This document shows positions 41,742 to 52,387 of a stretch of 64,000 bases of DNA, in pieces. Below the pieces are notes generated by a model. The model was not told the DNA's origin, searched no databases, and worked only from the letters and a program-made list of their open reading frames with translations. Made by a program: the position numbers and the translations under genes. This DNA comes from Gibbula magus (lineage: Eukaryota > Mollusca > Gastropoda > Trochida > Trochidae), in contig OW388292.1 of NCBI GenBank assembly GCA_936450465.1, positions 13,039,756-13,103,755 of the forward strand, given 5' to 3'. The first letter of the stretch is position 1. Every line of letters begins with the position of its first letter.

Positions 41742-44321
41742 AATATCGCATGTATATAACTACTAACAAGCACATGTATCATGCCGGGCTACTCAAATGC
41801 TTTCCCTCCAAAACCACGTTTGTTCACATTTGTCACTATCCGGGCCTTTGTTTTCATTTAATTACTATATTGAGTATTTATAACAACATATATTTCTGGA
41901 AGGAAGCCTAAGATATTCTTCTTTCTTATATCTTAAAATTACGGCTTGGTTTGTTAAAAATACTGTACTGCATGTACTGTAGCGAAGAAGTTTCCCGCGA
42001 AAAATTCAATATTCTTTGTTCTTCCTTTTGTTGTGTTTGTATATAGTATGTATAAATAGTCATTTAATACCATTAAAAAAAAATTAAAACTAATTATTAT
42101 CTTAAACTTTTGTTTCTGTTGAATAATTAAAATTAAAATATTTATATGTTAATATATATGTAATTAGATAATACATTTTATGGTTGAATGGTGCCGGTGC
42201 CGCTTGAACATCAAAATCAACATGAAGATCCAATTTCTACAATTTTTTTACAGACAAGTTGTATCCTGTGAAACCTGTTCTGTTACCATATAGGGATTAT
42301 ACAATACTTCACTTCGCTTGATTATCTCCCCTTGGAGATATTTTGTATTAGAGTTAAAAATGTTATTTTTGATGTTTTAAGTCATGTTTACAAGACTGAA
42401 TAGCTGAATCTAAGCTTTTTACAATAAATTCTAGACACAAGATTACAGTGCCCACGGTGTAAGTTTTATACATTTGTATTAGGGAAAATGCATGTTCTAT
42501 TCAAATGTATATCAATCAGTAAATAAGCGTATTGTTGTTTCGGTACACCTACAGAATACCGCATACATCCAGCTCTATTGTAGTCATGTGACGTTTCTAT
42601 ATATAGAGAAGCACGCGCAAGCGGGCTTATCTACGTTAGGAGCAATTTTAGAAGAAAATTAAGGTCATTTTCGTGTTTCTCATGAAAAGTCTGTAGGATG
42701 AAGTTTTAAACACGATTTTTAATAAAACCGTAACACATCAATCCATTCGTCTGCAATCAAGGGGAAATCCTGATGATTTTCCCTTTTTTCGCGTCGAGTG
42801 TTCCAAATAAGGGAGAAGCACATTTGGGATTTCACTCACCTGAAACGGTATTTTGTTCTCAGTTGAAGTTCATTGTTGTTTATTCTAAATAAATGCTGCT
42901 GAATTGTTGTTTACATAATATCATGCTGTGGTTTAACTTTCCATTGTGAATAATATTATGTCTTATATTTATGTCATTATTATTTTGTGTTCGAAACTCG
43001 AAAACAATTCATGGGAATTTCCGACCGGGTAAGTAATAACACTGTCATGTTTTCATCAATGACACTTACCTTGAAGTATTGTTTTTATTTAAAAATCTTG
43101 GTATAGTATTTTCTGAAATCCCGGAAAAGTCTCAACCTGGGATATTCGCAAGTCAACATTATGTAAACAAACAAACAATAGGCCGATTTCGTACATAAAA
43201 TGACTGTCAATATACATTAAAAGTGTATCTAAACCCTAATGCAGTTACTAGGAAGGGGTCTAAGGGTTAAATAAGATGATCGTTATGTATCCAAGGGTTA
43301 ATTACAAACTCAGTTTGCACTGAGACCTGTCAATCATGCAACAGGAGACCCCGATGTCGGGAAAACGCCTCGGCTTACTTTTGCAGAACATAGCAATATT
43401 TCTTGGAAAACATGACTGTGACGACCCCTGTAAACTAAATCTAGGGTTAAATAAGATCGTCGTCCAAGGGTCATATTGATATGTGATGAGGGTCACTTTA
43501 AGTTAAGAGAATTGGGCTATATTTTCAAGAGCATATATTATTTTAGATACCTGTAATATATTCAACATCCGGGTATTCATTCGACTATAAACTGTAATAT
43601 TATTTAATCTTTTAGATAGTCATGTAGATGGTTAATCTCAGGATTTGGCCGAATACCGTGATTAATTTATTATAGCCTCTTCCGGAAAGTCGCGAAAGCG
43701 TGGAACTCTCCTGCCAGATGAGGTAAGAAATAGTACCGGCTTCTGTTTCCGGTGCGTTCCAGCGCGAACCTCGAATGAGTGCACAGGCGTAACTATGCCA
43801 CTATTATTAACTTGAAATGAAAAAGTGACTGATTTTCTAAAGATAGACTGATGTTTAGACTTGGTAACATAATTTATCAAATTAACTTAATCAATTTATT
43901 AAAGCCATAAAGATGATACTGTCCCTTTAACATGTTTAAGGTTATGATTATCTCAGAATCTGTAGCTATAAGTGAATAAATATGTAATGTACACCTCAAA
44001 ACTTTATCTTGTGCTGACTAGTATGTTTCTAATATGAAGTCCAACAACTTTTGTACAAATAATACAATGACCATGCTTGATATTTAATTTCGATTATTGG
44101 ATCCTAACCTAGCCGACAATGAAATGGCAACTGAGATCAAACATTTTTTTTACAATTCTAACACCCAAAATAACATTCAACACCAGTAACTTGCAACTAC
44201 TTCTCTGATTGCAATTCAACTATAATGTGTCTGTCAAAACAGACATTTCAATTAAACAACCATAACAATAAAATTGATGGTACAACATTGTACATGAATA
44301 ATACATCTTTAAGTAAACACC
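41742..44321. other. AT-rich stretch with no gene
   Basis: No exon recognised. A TATA-like TATATATAG with a nearby TGACGTTTC (about 42588-42606) could mark a promoter but no ORF follows. A diverged direct repeat containing AGGGTTAAATAAGAT occurs near 43264 and 43443. Confidence 0.4.
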
Positions 44322-44819
44322 TTAAAGGTGCATCCATTGTGTTTCATAAAATTTTATTTGGCTTTAATACGTTCCAATACACCATATGTGCTGTTTACAA
44401 TACATTTAAATTTACTTAGCTTGCATATTCATCCCCAATCGCCAAACATATCATAATTACTATTTTCCAATTAAAATCGAGTAACATCGTTATTCATGTG
44501 TAGAAACCGAAAGTGAAAGTACTATTTACATGCATATTAGTTATATGACCTATTGATCATTATTAACTCAAATTTGTTATTTTGTATGGTGTAAATAAGA
44601 TTCCAAAATTACGTTTGACTCATTGGCGCGCGCCACACGCAGTGCATTGTCCGGTTTTCGATCAGAAATCACTACTTTTACCTTCATATCGTCAATATAC
44701 TAAGTCGAGTATCATTAAAATGGTTGTTTTCGGTAACTGTTGGTACTTCTCGATAAAATAAGACCATCTATAACGTTTGTCATATTTGATCCCCAACAAC
44801 ACAATGGATGTACCTTTAA
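44322..44819. mobile_element. MITE family B (TTAA-flanked)
   Basis: About 498 bp with inverted ends TTAAAGGTGCATCCATTGTG and CACAATGGATGTACCTTTAA (18 of 20 match). It is AT-rich and non-coding inside. The TTAA ends are shared with family A, but the inner TIR sequence differs. It ends about 47 bp from the 3' end of the YqaJ-domain gene. Confidence 0.7.
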
Positions 44820-44865
44820 AGGGAACTAGCATTTGATGAAGCTCTAAAGGGGGTGATGACAAAGT

Positions 44866-46635
44866 TCAGTAAAGCTTTTTACCCCTCTTGACTCTCTGGG
44901 AGAAGAGTTCAGGTATCACTGCATTAACATAAAAGTTGTTCAACTTCTCCAGCATATGTTGCCAAAGTTGACGATCAAGAGTGATCCTTTCAACCACCAT
45001 TCCCTTGAATGTCCACACAACAAAGTCACACCATTTTCTGCTTGTTCCATCTGCCCTTGAATCTGATAATAGTAAAGGTGTGTTCTCTTCAAACTAACCT
45101 TTCCCTTAGCGTCAAGGCAAAAAAAAGAAGAAAAGTGAGCATGGTCCATTTTAGCTATATCAATTGGGTGTACATCTTTGAAACTGAAGGGGCACTTGAT
45201 TTCGACTAGTCCCTCTGCACCACAGTGGTCACAGGAGCACATTCCATCCGGGCTAGCAGCCAGGTGAGGGTACAGAGGGTTTACACACAGCCTGCTCTCC
45301 GTGACCTGAAATGGAGGATGCTCTGTTCTCATGAAGTGAAGATAATTGTCCCTTGCTATTAATTCGTATCTCAACCCATGCTTCATTGCCTCCCCTTGAT
45401 ATGGAACATTATAGTGTAATACTGTTTTGAGCAGGTTTTCTGGAGGGGTTGAAGCCTTCCTTCTGATGATATGTCCAAAGAAAGACGAGGTCAATCGGCC
45501 AGTTCTGGCTGTCACCCAGCTCTCGTTGCTACTCTGTCCACGTGTGGCATCATAGATCTGTGTGCATTCATCATGAGAAACAGAGAGTGACTGGACATAA
45601 TTGCTGAATATATCTACACAGTGTGGGTTTTTTAGATCAACAGAATCATGCAAGCACATATCTATGTGATGGAGCTGTGGAAGAAGTACAGGGGTGTCAG
45701 CTTCAGTGGGAAAAATCGTATGATCATCGTCAGGAATGAAGTTCTTCAGCCATGCAGCATTGGGAATGTACTTGGTCACCTTTTCACGAAAAGCCTGTAT
45801 CTTGCTCTCAGAATGACTCTCCTGTACAACAACACTGGTACTGTCGGAGTTCATATTTAAAACACACTGTTATTAGTTGCCCTCACAAGTCACAACCATA
45901 TATATACTTGGCGAATATATTTATAAATCGAATTAAAGTTGATATGCTAGAAAGAACAATCAATATTAGAATAGTTACGTCAATTATAATTGTATTGGCC
46001 TATTATGAACTCGCCTTAATGTCAATATAATATACATACCCAGCCACACAATCACAACTTGCAGAATGGATGTGTGAAGTAACCTTAGACAGGCATATCC
46101 ATATCTTGTAAGCAGGTTTCTTCTTGGAACAGGCCCCTGGAATCGATGGTAAACACTGTCCTCTGACAAAGCAGTGTGATGAATCGTCATTAACTCCATG
46201 GTATTGAACGCCGGAAACATGGCCATCTATATAAAACTGGCTTGCCCTTGTGAGTTCTTTCTTCGCCGCCAAAGGCCCATGATCGTACGTATTACGACTA
46301 AGCACCATGTAATTATAAAGTTCCTTGTCACTGAACTCGGGAAATACGCTATTGTCGCTTGTCCAGTTATTCAAGCTTTCAGGACTAGGCAAAAGTTCAC
46401 CGAAGGGCGTTATCAACTTTGATACAGCACGTTCTTCATCGGCCTTCCTAGAAATACTTTTATCTATTAAAACCATCTTACTGGCACCTTTCACACGCTC
46501 GCTCAGTTGAGCTTTGTTGCCCGAGATCGGTAAATTGCGATCTCTAAGGTAAGCTTGCAGTTTAACTTTCGTTATATTGACTTTTTCAATTTCGTCGGCT
46601 GCCAGCCACGCTGAAACGTCATGATGTTCCGCCAT
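44866..46635 (-). pseudogene. SAP / partial SWIM / YqaJ-type nuclease gene, frameshifted
   Basis: Exon 46635-46040 starts MAEHHDVSAWL and contains a SAP-like segment (residues about 18-50) and, at its end, SASCDCVAG, the CxC half of a SWIM zinc finger. The donor GTATGT (phase 2) matches an acceptor CTCCGACAG before 45840. Exon 2 carries a YqaJ/lambda-exonuclease-type PD-(D/E)xK domain: SWVTARTGRLTSSFFG, RYELIARDNY, AASPDG and VEIKCPF supply the Asp and Glu-x-Lys residues. The HxC half of SWIM is absent. Near 45050 the frame breaks: family-like C-terminal sequence (WCDFVVWTFKGMVVERI) continues one frame over to TGA at 44868-44866, so one base is lost or misassembled. Such genes in animals are often multicopy and of unknown, possibly transposon-linked, function. 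A CCGGAAGT site lies just upstream of the ATG. Confidence 0.7.
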
Positions 46636-47735
46636 TATTAGACGGTTAGACGCTCCAACTTCCGGTGTGTCTCAAGGGAGACAACTGATGGGCAGTGACT
46701 CTGATTTACTGGAAGAAGCTATAATTAATTAACATTAATAGTTCTGTTTTTGCAGGTACACACTCACAATATACATTTTACAGGGCACCATATATCTGAA
46801 GTTTTTTTGTGAAAGGATCTACATGAAGAAACCACAATGCATCACTGCAGCATGTGTGCTTGGGGATGGGAATGTCCCATTCTTGGTTTGGTAACTTACG
46901 AGTAAGTTATTTACTTAATTGTTAATGTATTATAAATTAAATTAATATAATGTCATAGTTGTAGTTTTTTTTACATTCAATTCACTGCACTGGTAATACT
47001 TTTTCTACTCCACTCAATGTGACAAACATGGTATTTATCAAGGAAAGACAGATATCCTCTTTATATCATTAAAGATACAATGTTCATGTATTTCATGAAT
47101 TTTATCATTGTTTAATACTATACTTTTTTCCAGATTGAAAAAGAGTTTTGGTTGCTGAAGCCTAACATAGCAAAGAGAAATATCCTGATGGATGGATGAC
47201 AGACCTTGCCAGTTGATAAGATAAACTGCTTGAATACGATCATGTAGGCATTCAAAAGAAAGTTATCATATTGCAGCTATAAAGTCCAAATATATAGCGG
47301 TTAATGACCATGTATCCGTACGTCCAGAATGTTTATGTTTTGCTAATAACTCCGACTTAATTTTTAAATTTTATGAAATTTCATACACATATTATCACTG
47401 TGTAGATACCTCTTTTGTTTCGTTGTATTTACTTAGTTTTTGACTCCATTTTATGTAACCCTGATAGTGTTACCTTTAGGACATGCTGATATCAGGTACT
47501 TGTCAGGGAGGTAAGTCTTGATCTTTTTATTGGTTAGACTAACATATGAAGTGAACTATTATTATTACGGTAACTGTTATGAGTGAGCTGTGCGCACCAA
47601 TTTTCTTGTGTTATGTCAATGTGAATATTGAAAAATAAATATTAAATGATTAATAATAAATGCATTTGTTGTTTTTAAAAACAGGTTAACATTTGTTGGG
47701 CATTCTAGAAAGTTGAGGTAATGAAGAATGAAGAA
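46636..47735. other. Gene-free stretch upstream of the YqaJ-domain gene
   Basis: It includes the probable promoter of the minus-strand gene (CCGGAAGT near 46660). Otherwise AT-rich, with no exon or repeat recognised. Confidence 0.4.
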
Positions 47736-47885
47736 CAATTTTATGGATACACAACTTCTTTATTCGGCATAGGCGACGTTGCGACATAGATATTATTGTT
47801 GTTGTCATCACCTGGTTGACAAAGACAGAATCTATGTCGAAACGTCGCTTACACAGAATAAAGAAGTTGTGTGTCCATAAAATTG
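47736..47885. repeat. 150-bp hairpin (inverted repeat)
   Basis: Arms CAATTTTATGGATACACAAC and GTGTGTCCATAAAATTG (outer parts) and CGACGTTGCGACATAGAT against ATCTATGTCGAAACGTCG (inner parts) pair over about 55 bp with few mismatches, around a loop of about 40 bp. It is a foldback or MITE-like element. No target duplication was identified. Confidence 0.75.
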
Positions 47886-48051
47886 TTGCTCGATACGAGT
47901 GAAGGCAACTGAAATATGTATGGAAGTGATAATAATCATTGCTATGTATTGTTTATGGATTGGATCACATCACACAGAAACGGCGTTTAGATACACTGTA
48001 AAAGTGATGCTTAGAATATAAACACAATCCTAAACAGGTTTTGTGGCCAAT

Positions 48052-48147
48052 AATTTTAACACGTTTAGATCCTAAACGCGTCATTTTGCCTACATGTTTA
48101 GATTCTAAATACAATCCTAAACGCGTTAAACTAAACGTGTTAAAATT
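48052..48147. repeat. Short foldback repeat with ACACGTTTAG arms
   Basis: AATTTTAACACGTTTAG at 48052 is inverted as CTAAACGTGTTAAAATT ending at 48147. Several further CTAAACGCGT and GTTTAGATTCTAAA motifs lie between. Confidence 0.6.
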
Positions 48148-50260
48148 GATAAATATATAAATATATAAATATTACTTGTTCAAACCGTACATACATAATA
48201 TTCTATACATAAAACCTGTACATACACCCATTGTACATACACCTAAGGTAATAACATACATATGTACATACATATACATGTGCATACATTATAACATAGG
48301 GAACTAAAACAATCGCACTTATGATATTCGCATTAAAATCGCATGCAAAACGCGTGTAGTGTAAACCCCCAAATCGCATACGTCAATGCAATGCGATTTA
48401 TTAGGACGTAGTGTAAACCCCGCCTAACCGTGATACTAAAACTGCCGTGAACCGGCACCGACATATTTCCCCCCACTTTTGTCGTAATGATCGTCATGGA
48501 TTTTCGCTTAAAACGCCAATGGAAACATATTACACATGGATGTCTATGTATTCTAGTTTGCAAATCTATTTCCATTTAGTACTTGAATTCGGTATAGACA
48601 GACCATTAGACACTTGGGTATACCCTTGCATTTCTATCTATCAAAATGTTATTTACCCCCTGAAAACGGGTCTCGCTGATGGACTAATGAAACACGACAT
48701 TAATTTCCTTTCAAAGGTTTTTCAATTTTCTTTTAAAGAAATAAGCGGCTGGGTTAAAGTATTGCTGAAAAACTCTGGGCGCTTATTCGAGGAAGTACGG
48801 TACTTTGAGTTGTCCACATCGCATTTATCTTGAACACCACCAGCATGCCCATCATTAGTTTGTCACTATTTTGGGCCACTGAAACAGTGTTATCTAATAA
48901 ATTGTGTTCAAATAAACAATTATTTACAGTCTAAATTACTTTTAATAATGGCATTAAACAAACAAAGTTAATTTATTATATAACAAAAGGTTGAATTTGG
49001 TGTGAATGCGTATCTGTCCCCTCTGCCTATATTTAGCCTACATGGCCGTAATATACATTTGGTGGAAACGTACTTTATGGCTTGTTGGTTTTCAATAATT
49101 ATTAATTAATACAATATCTTAATATTAGAAAAAGAAATGAAATGTATATTGAATTAGTATTCTTACTATGCCGCATATATGTGCTGCGTTTGTTTGTTTG
49201 TTTTTTTCAGCGATGGACATCTGCGTGCGCACAGAAGTGGAAGAAGATTACACAAGTTTATAAATATTACGCGAATTTGTTCTTGTAATTTCAGTGAAAT
49301 AAAGTGTTTGAATGAAGAAGAGAATTTATTTTCAACTTTGTAAAAGGTGTCATGTCTATTACTGTATTTGCTCTCATACACGCATTGGGATTCTGTTATT
49401 TTTAGGCCCAGAGTCTGTTGTTAAAAGAACCCTGTCCCTTTTGTTAGCGTATATGATAATTTCTATCACTTTGGTTACTTTATTTTAAATAAAAATACCC
49501 TGATATTCGAGCTATGTATATGGTTTTACAATACTCGTACATGTACATAAGGCCGTGATTAGTCCCGAGCGATTATAAGAGCAAATACGGTATATTGTAA
49601 GGTAGACTTAGTACAATGTTTAATAGGCAGTACCCAATTCAATAGAAATACCGTAAATGATTGAATAATTGGTCGGGAATTATAGGTTAATGAGGAATTT
49701 GTGCATTTGGCATTATTACATTTATTATTTACTTTAGTAAAGGTTAAGAGTAGGCGATTATTCAAGGATTTATGGTATTTGTCTATGTTACTGTAACGCA
49801 CTTCTTGTGACGCTAGAAACTGACAATGACATAGGCCAGTATAAAGCACCATTGTAGGTTTGTACTGATAATTAAACAACTGATGGTATCTTAATACTTT
49901 TCTTAGTACAAAATATGTCAATAATTTAATACTATAACCACCTATTAATCGTACTAGGTCGAAAGTTTTCGAAAGGTTTCCTGAAACGTTTCTAAAACGA
50001 AACGTTCCTGTGTTTGCTGGGAGTCAGATAACCTGAAGTCCCTTCGGCCGCCATTTTAATGTGACCGCCTTAAAATGGCCACTGGAAGGGAAATGGACTC
50101 GCATGGCTAAACCATTTATAACCTGCTGTTTCGCCATCTCTTCCATATGCTTGATAACGGTATACGAATCTATACCGGAAGGTCGCAATTGTGAAATGAA
50201 GAAGTTGATCATCTATAAAATATCCTTGTCTTTCCATTACATCAACTTCTAGAATGCCTC
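48148..50260. other. Gene-poor stretch
   Basis: No supported gene. A 128-codon plus ORF at 48447-48833 has no recognisable domain or splice context. At 49209 a strong acceptor-like TTTTTTTCAG precedes a short frame ending EEDYTSL and an AATAAA at about 49300; it could be a terminal exon but no partner was found. Sequence at 50040-50100 shares AAATGGCCACTGGAAGGGAA with MITE copy 2. Confidence 0.35.
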
Positions 50261-50619
50261 TTAAAGGGGCAGTAGCACGTTTTTTTTGCAAATTTTATTT
50301 TTTCCCATTTATAATGACAGTTTATGTCATTTATATTTACTTTAGACGGTAAAACATCTTATAACACACACCTATTATCCGTAGTGGTAATGGCGATGTT
50401 GCGTGTAAATCAAAAATTGCATGGCGGCCATTTTATTGTGAACACATTTTTTTATTTCGAAAGTCAAAAACTATTCCCATGGCGTTACGGAACCATATTC
50501 ACTCATTTTTTAAACTTAATTTTCCGAAAAGAGAAGGGTGTTCTACTATTGGTGACATTTGTTGTCAAATAGATTTCATCGACTTATTTCACCTAAAAAA
50601 CGTGCTACTGCGCCTTTAA
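50261..50619. mobile_element. MITE family A, copy 4
   Basis: 359 bp, left end TTAAAGGGGCAGTAGCACG and right end CGTGCTACTGCGCCTTTAA, with TTAA at both borders. Internally collinear with copy 3, including AAATTGCATGGCGGCCATTT. Confidence 0.8.
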
Positions 50620-50739
50620 AAAGTTCAGCTTGAGATGAGTTTATGGTCAGATCTATTGAGTCTGTTTCAGTAGCTCTTCGATTCCTTGTCAACTGTTTCC
50701 ATGTGTAACTCTTAAACTTCAGAACGTAACAAGATGCGT

Positions 50740-51000
50740 TTGTTAAACACGGATGCCCCCGGATATACCAAAGTTATGGCCAAGGTTAAAGTTTTCTGAA
50801 TATTGTCCACTGCGTCAAGGTCACAGTCACAAGGTCAAATATGATGACCTCATCTGAAGGTCTCATCACAAGGTATGGACATGCCAAGTATGAAAGCCCT
50901 AGCTCTGAGCAATCCAAAGTTATGGCCAAAGTTAAAGTTTTCTGAAAATGTCCACTGCGACGAAGTCGAGGGCCAATACAACGGACCGAGGACCTGTGAC
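50740..51000. repeat. Diverged repeat with AAAGTTATGGCCAA motif
   Basis: AAAGTTATGGCCAAGGTTAA (near 50770) recurs as AAAGTTATGGCCAAAGTTAA (near 50920), each followed by AGTTTTCTGAA and TGTCCACTGCG. Between them lie CAAGGTCA motifs. This is the kind of dispersed repeat seen widely in bivalve DNA (recalled, not searched) and shares the GGTCA-rich character of 20222-21020. Confidence 0.5.
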
Positions 51001-51322
51001 TCGGCCAATACGGACATACTTAATTAATGACAACTTTATTCATCAACTTCTTTTTATTCTATTTGCACAACACTAGACATCTCATTTATATTGAAATACT
51101 AATTATAAAGAAGATTGGTGAACAAATATCACGGGTCAAAGTTGTGAAGCGACAGCTTCGGGCTTTCACCAAACATGCAACTGCGCATGCTCAGACTCAT
51201 ATTGGCCCAGTTTTCCCCGTATTGGCCCAGTTTCCCCGTATTGGCCCAGTTGTCGAATCATATGGTCTAGGCCGTAAATGCCGTATACATGCCATAACAT
51301 TGATAGTTAATTAATAATACAT

Positions 51323-51525
51323 CCTACAGCATCGTCATCGAGTTAAAGTCCAAGAAGGTCGTTATGCCGACATCATCATGTATTAACATAGTTTCTATAT
51401 TTCATAAAAGTTCACCCTTAAATACCGAACATTATTTCCAAAACCTCTTTGAAACAACAATATCAGCAATCAATATGTTTTTCAACTATCAAGTAGCATT
51501 CACTCATGAGTGTCTTTAAGTGTAT
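51323..51525 (+). repeat. Single-monomer homologue of the 81-bp satellite and its flank
   Basis: Starting at CCTACAGCATCGT, this segment matches 52388 onward for about 200 bp: a flank with AGTTAAAGTCCAAGAAGGTC, then one satellite-like monomer (AACTATCAAGTAGCATTCAC), after which similarity stops. It shows the unexpanded form of the sequence from which the array grew. Confidence 0.75.
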
Positions 51526-52387
51526 CGTTCACTCTATATACTGTATGCGTCCTTTAGATGAATATGTTCGATATAGGTTTATTAAACAATGTATCATATA
51601 CACGTTTTTTGTATATTTGTAGAGTCCATAAAACCATATGTGTCCCCACAACAGGGAAAATAGGTAAACGCTGTGTATGAAGAAAGACTCGGTGTATTTA
51701 ACTTCCTGTTTGAATGATTGAAAGGGAGTGAGGAGCAAACACGGTTTACATCACTCAACCTCACGAAGTCGTTCTGAACAAATATGTGTGAAAAGGGTAG
51801 GGATGAATGTGTGTTTTATATCATCACCAAGGATGTATTAGCCTTTTCTTACTTATCACGATCTGTCACGTACCGTTTTGTAAGAATAAAGGATGTATAT
51901 ATAAGGTTACTTAATACGATTGGATTCGAGGGTATAAACCACCAATTCCAAACCGAAAAAGTAAAAACAGATTGATGTAGCAATACAAAAAAAATGGTAC
52001 AATGATCGAATGGTAAATCCTCTTGCTGTTTAAACTCTCAAACTCGCATGGGACCTTCACATCTACTTCTCTCACTGAGGAGTTCCATAAAATTTATACG
52101 TCGCTTTATACATTTCACATTAAAGAAATATACATCTTACCTTCCACACATTAGACAAAATAGGAGCCGAAAACAAACGATACCAACAAAAATACAAGAT
52201 ATTTTAATCAACGAGAAAATAGATACGACTGACACATAGTTAAACCATGTTTCTGAAAAACAACTTAACATAATTTGTAATTTTTGAAACACTATCTGTT
52301 TATGTTTTTGAAAACACGGTTTTTTAAACCCCTTAACCAGACGAGATAGGAGAGTGTAATATGATTTGCTGGCTTGTTTTATTACAC
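51526..52387. other. Spacer between the satellite seed and the array
   Basis: No gene or repeat recognised. Short ORFs only. Confidence 0.5.

Noticed and set aside
42588..42606. TATA box with a CRE-like site as a promoter
   Set aside because: No ORF or exon follows in either direction within a reasonable distance.
48447..48833. 128-codon plus-strand ORF as a gene
   Set aside because: No recognised domain, no splice or promoter context, and composition like the surrounding DNA.
49209..49300. Terminal exon ending EEDYTSL on the plus strand
   Set aside because: The acceptor-like tract and AATAAA are suggestive, but no upstream exon could be joined and the likeness to the ITAM tail is only four residues.
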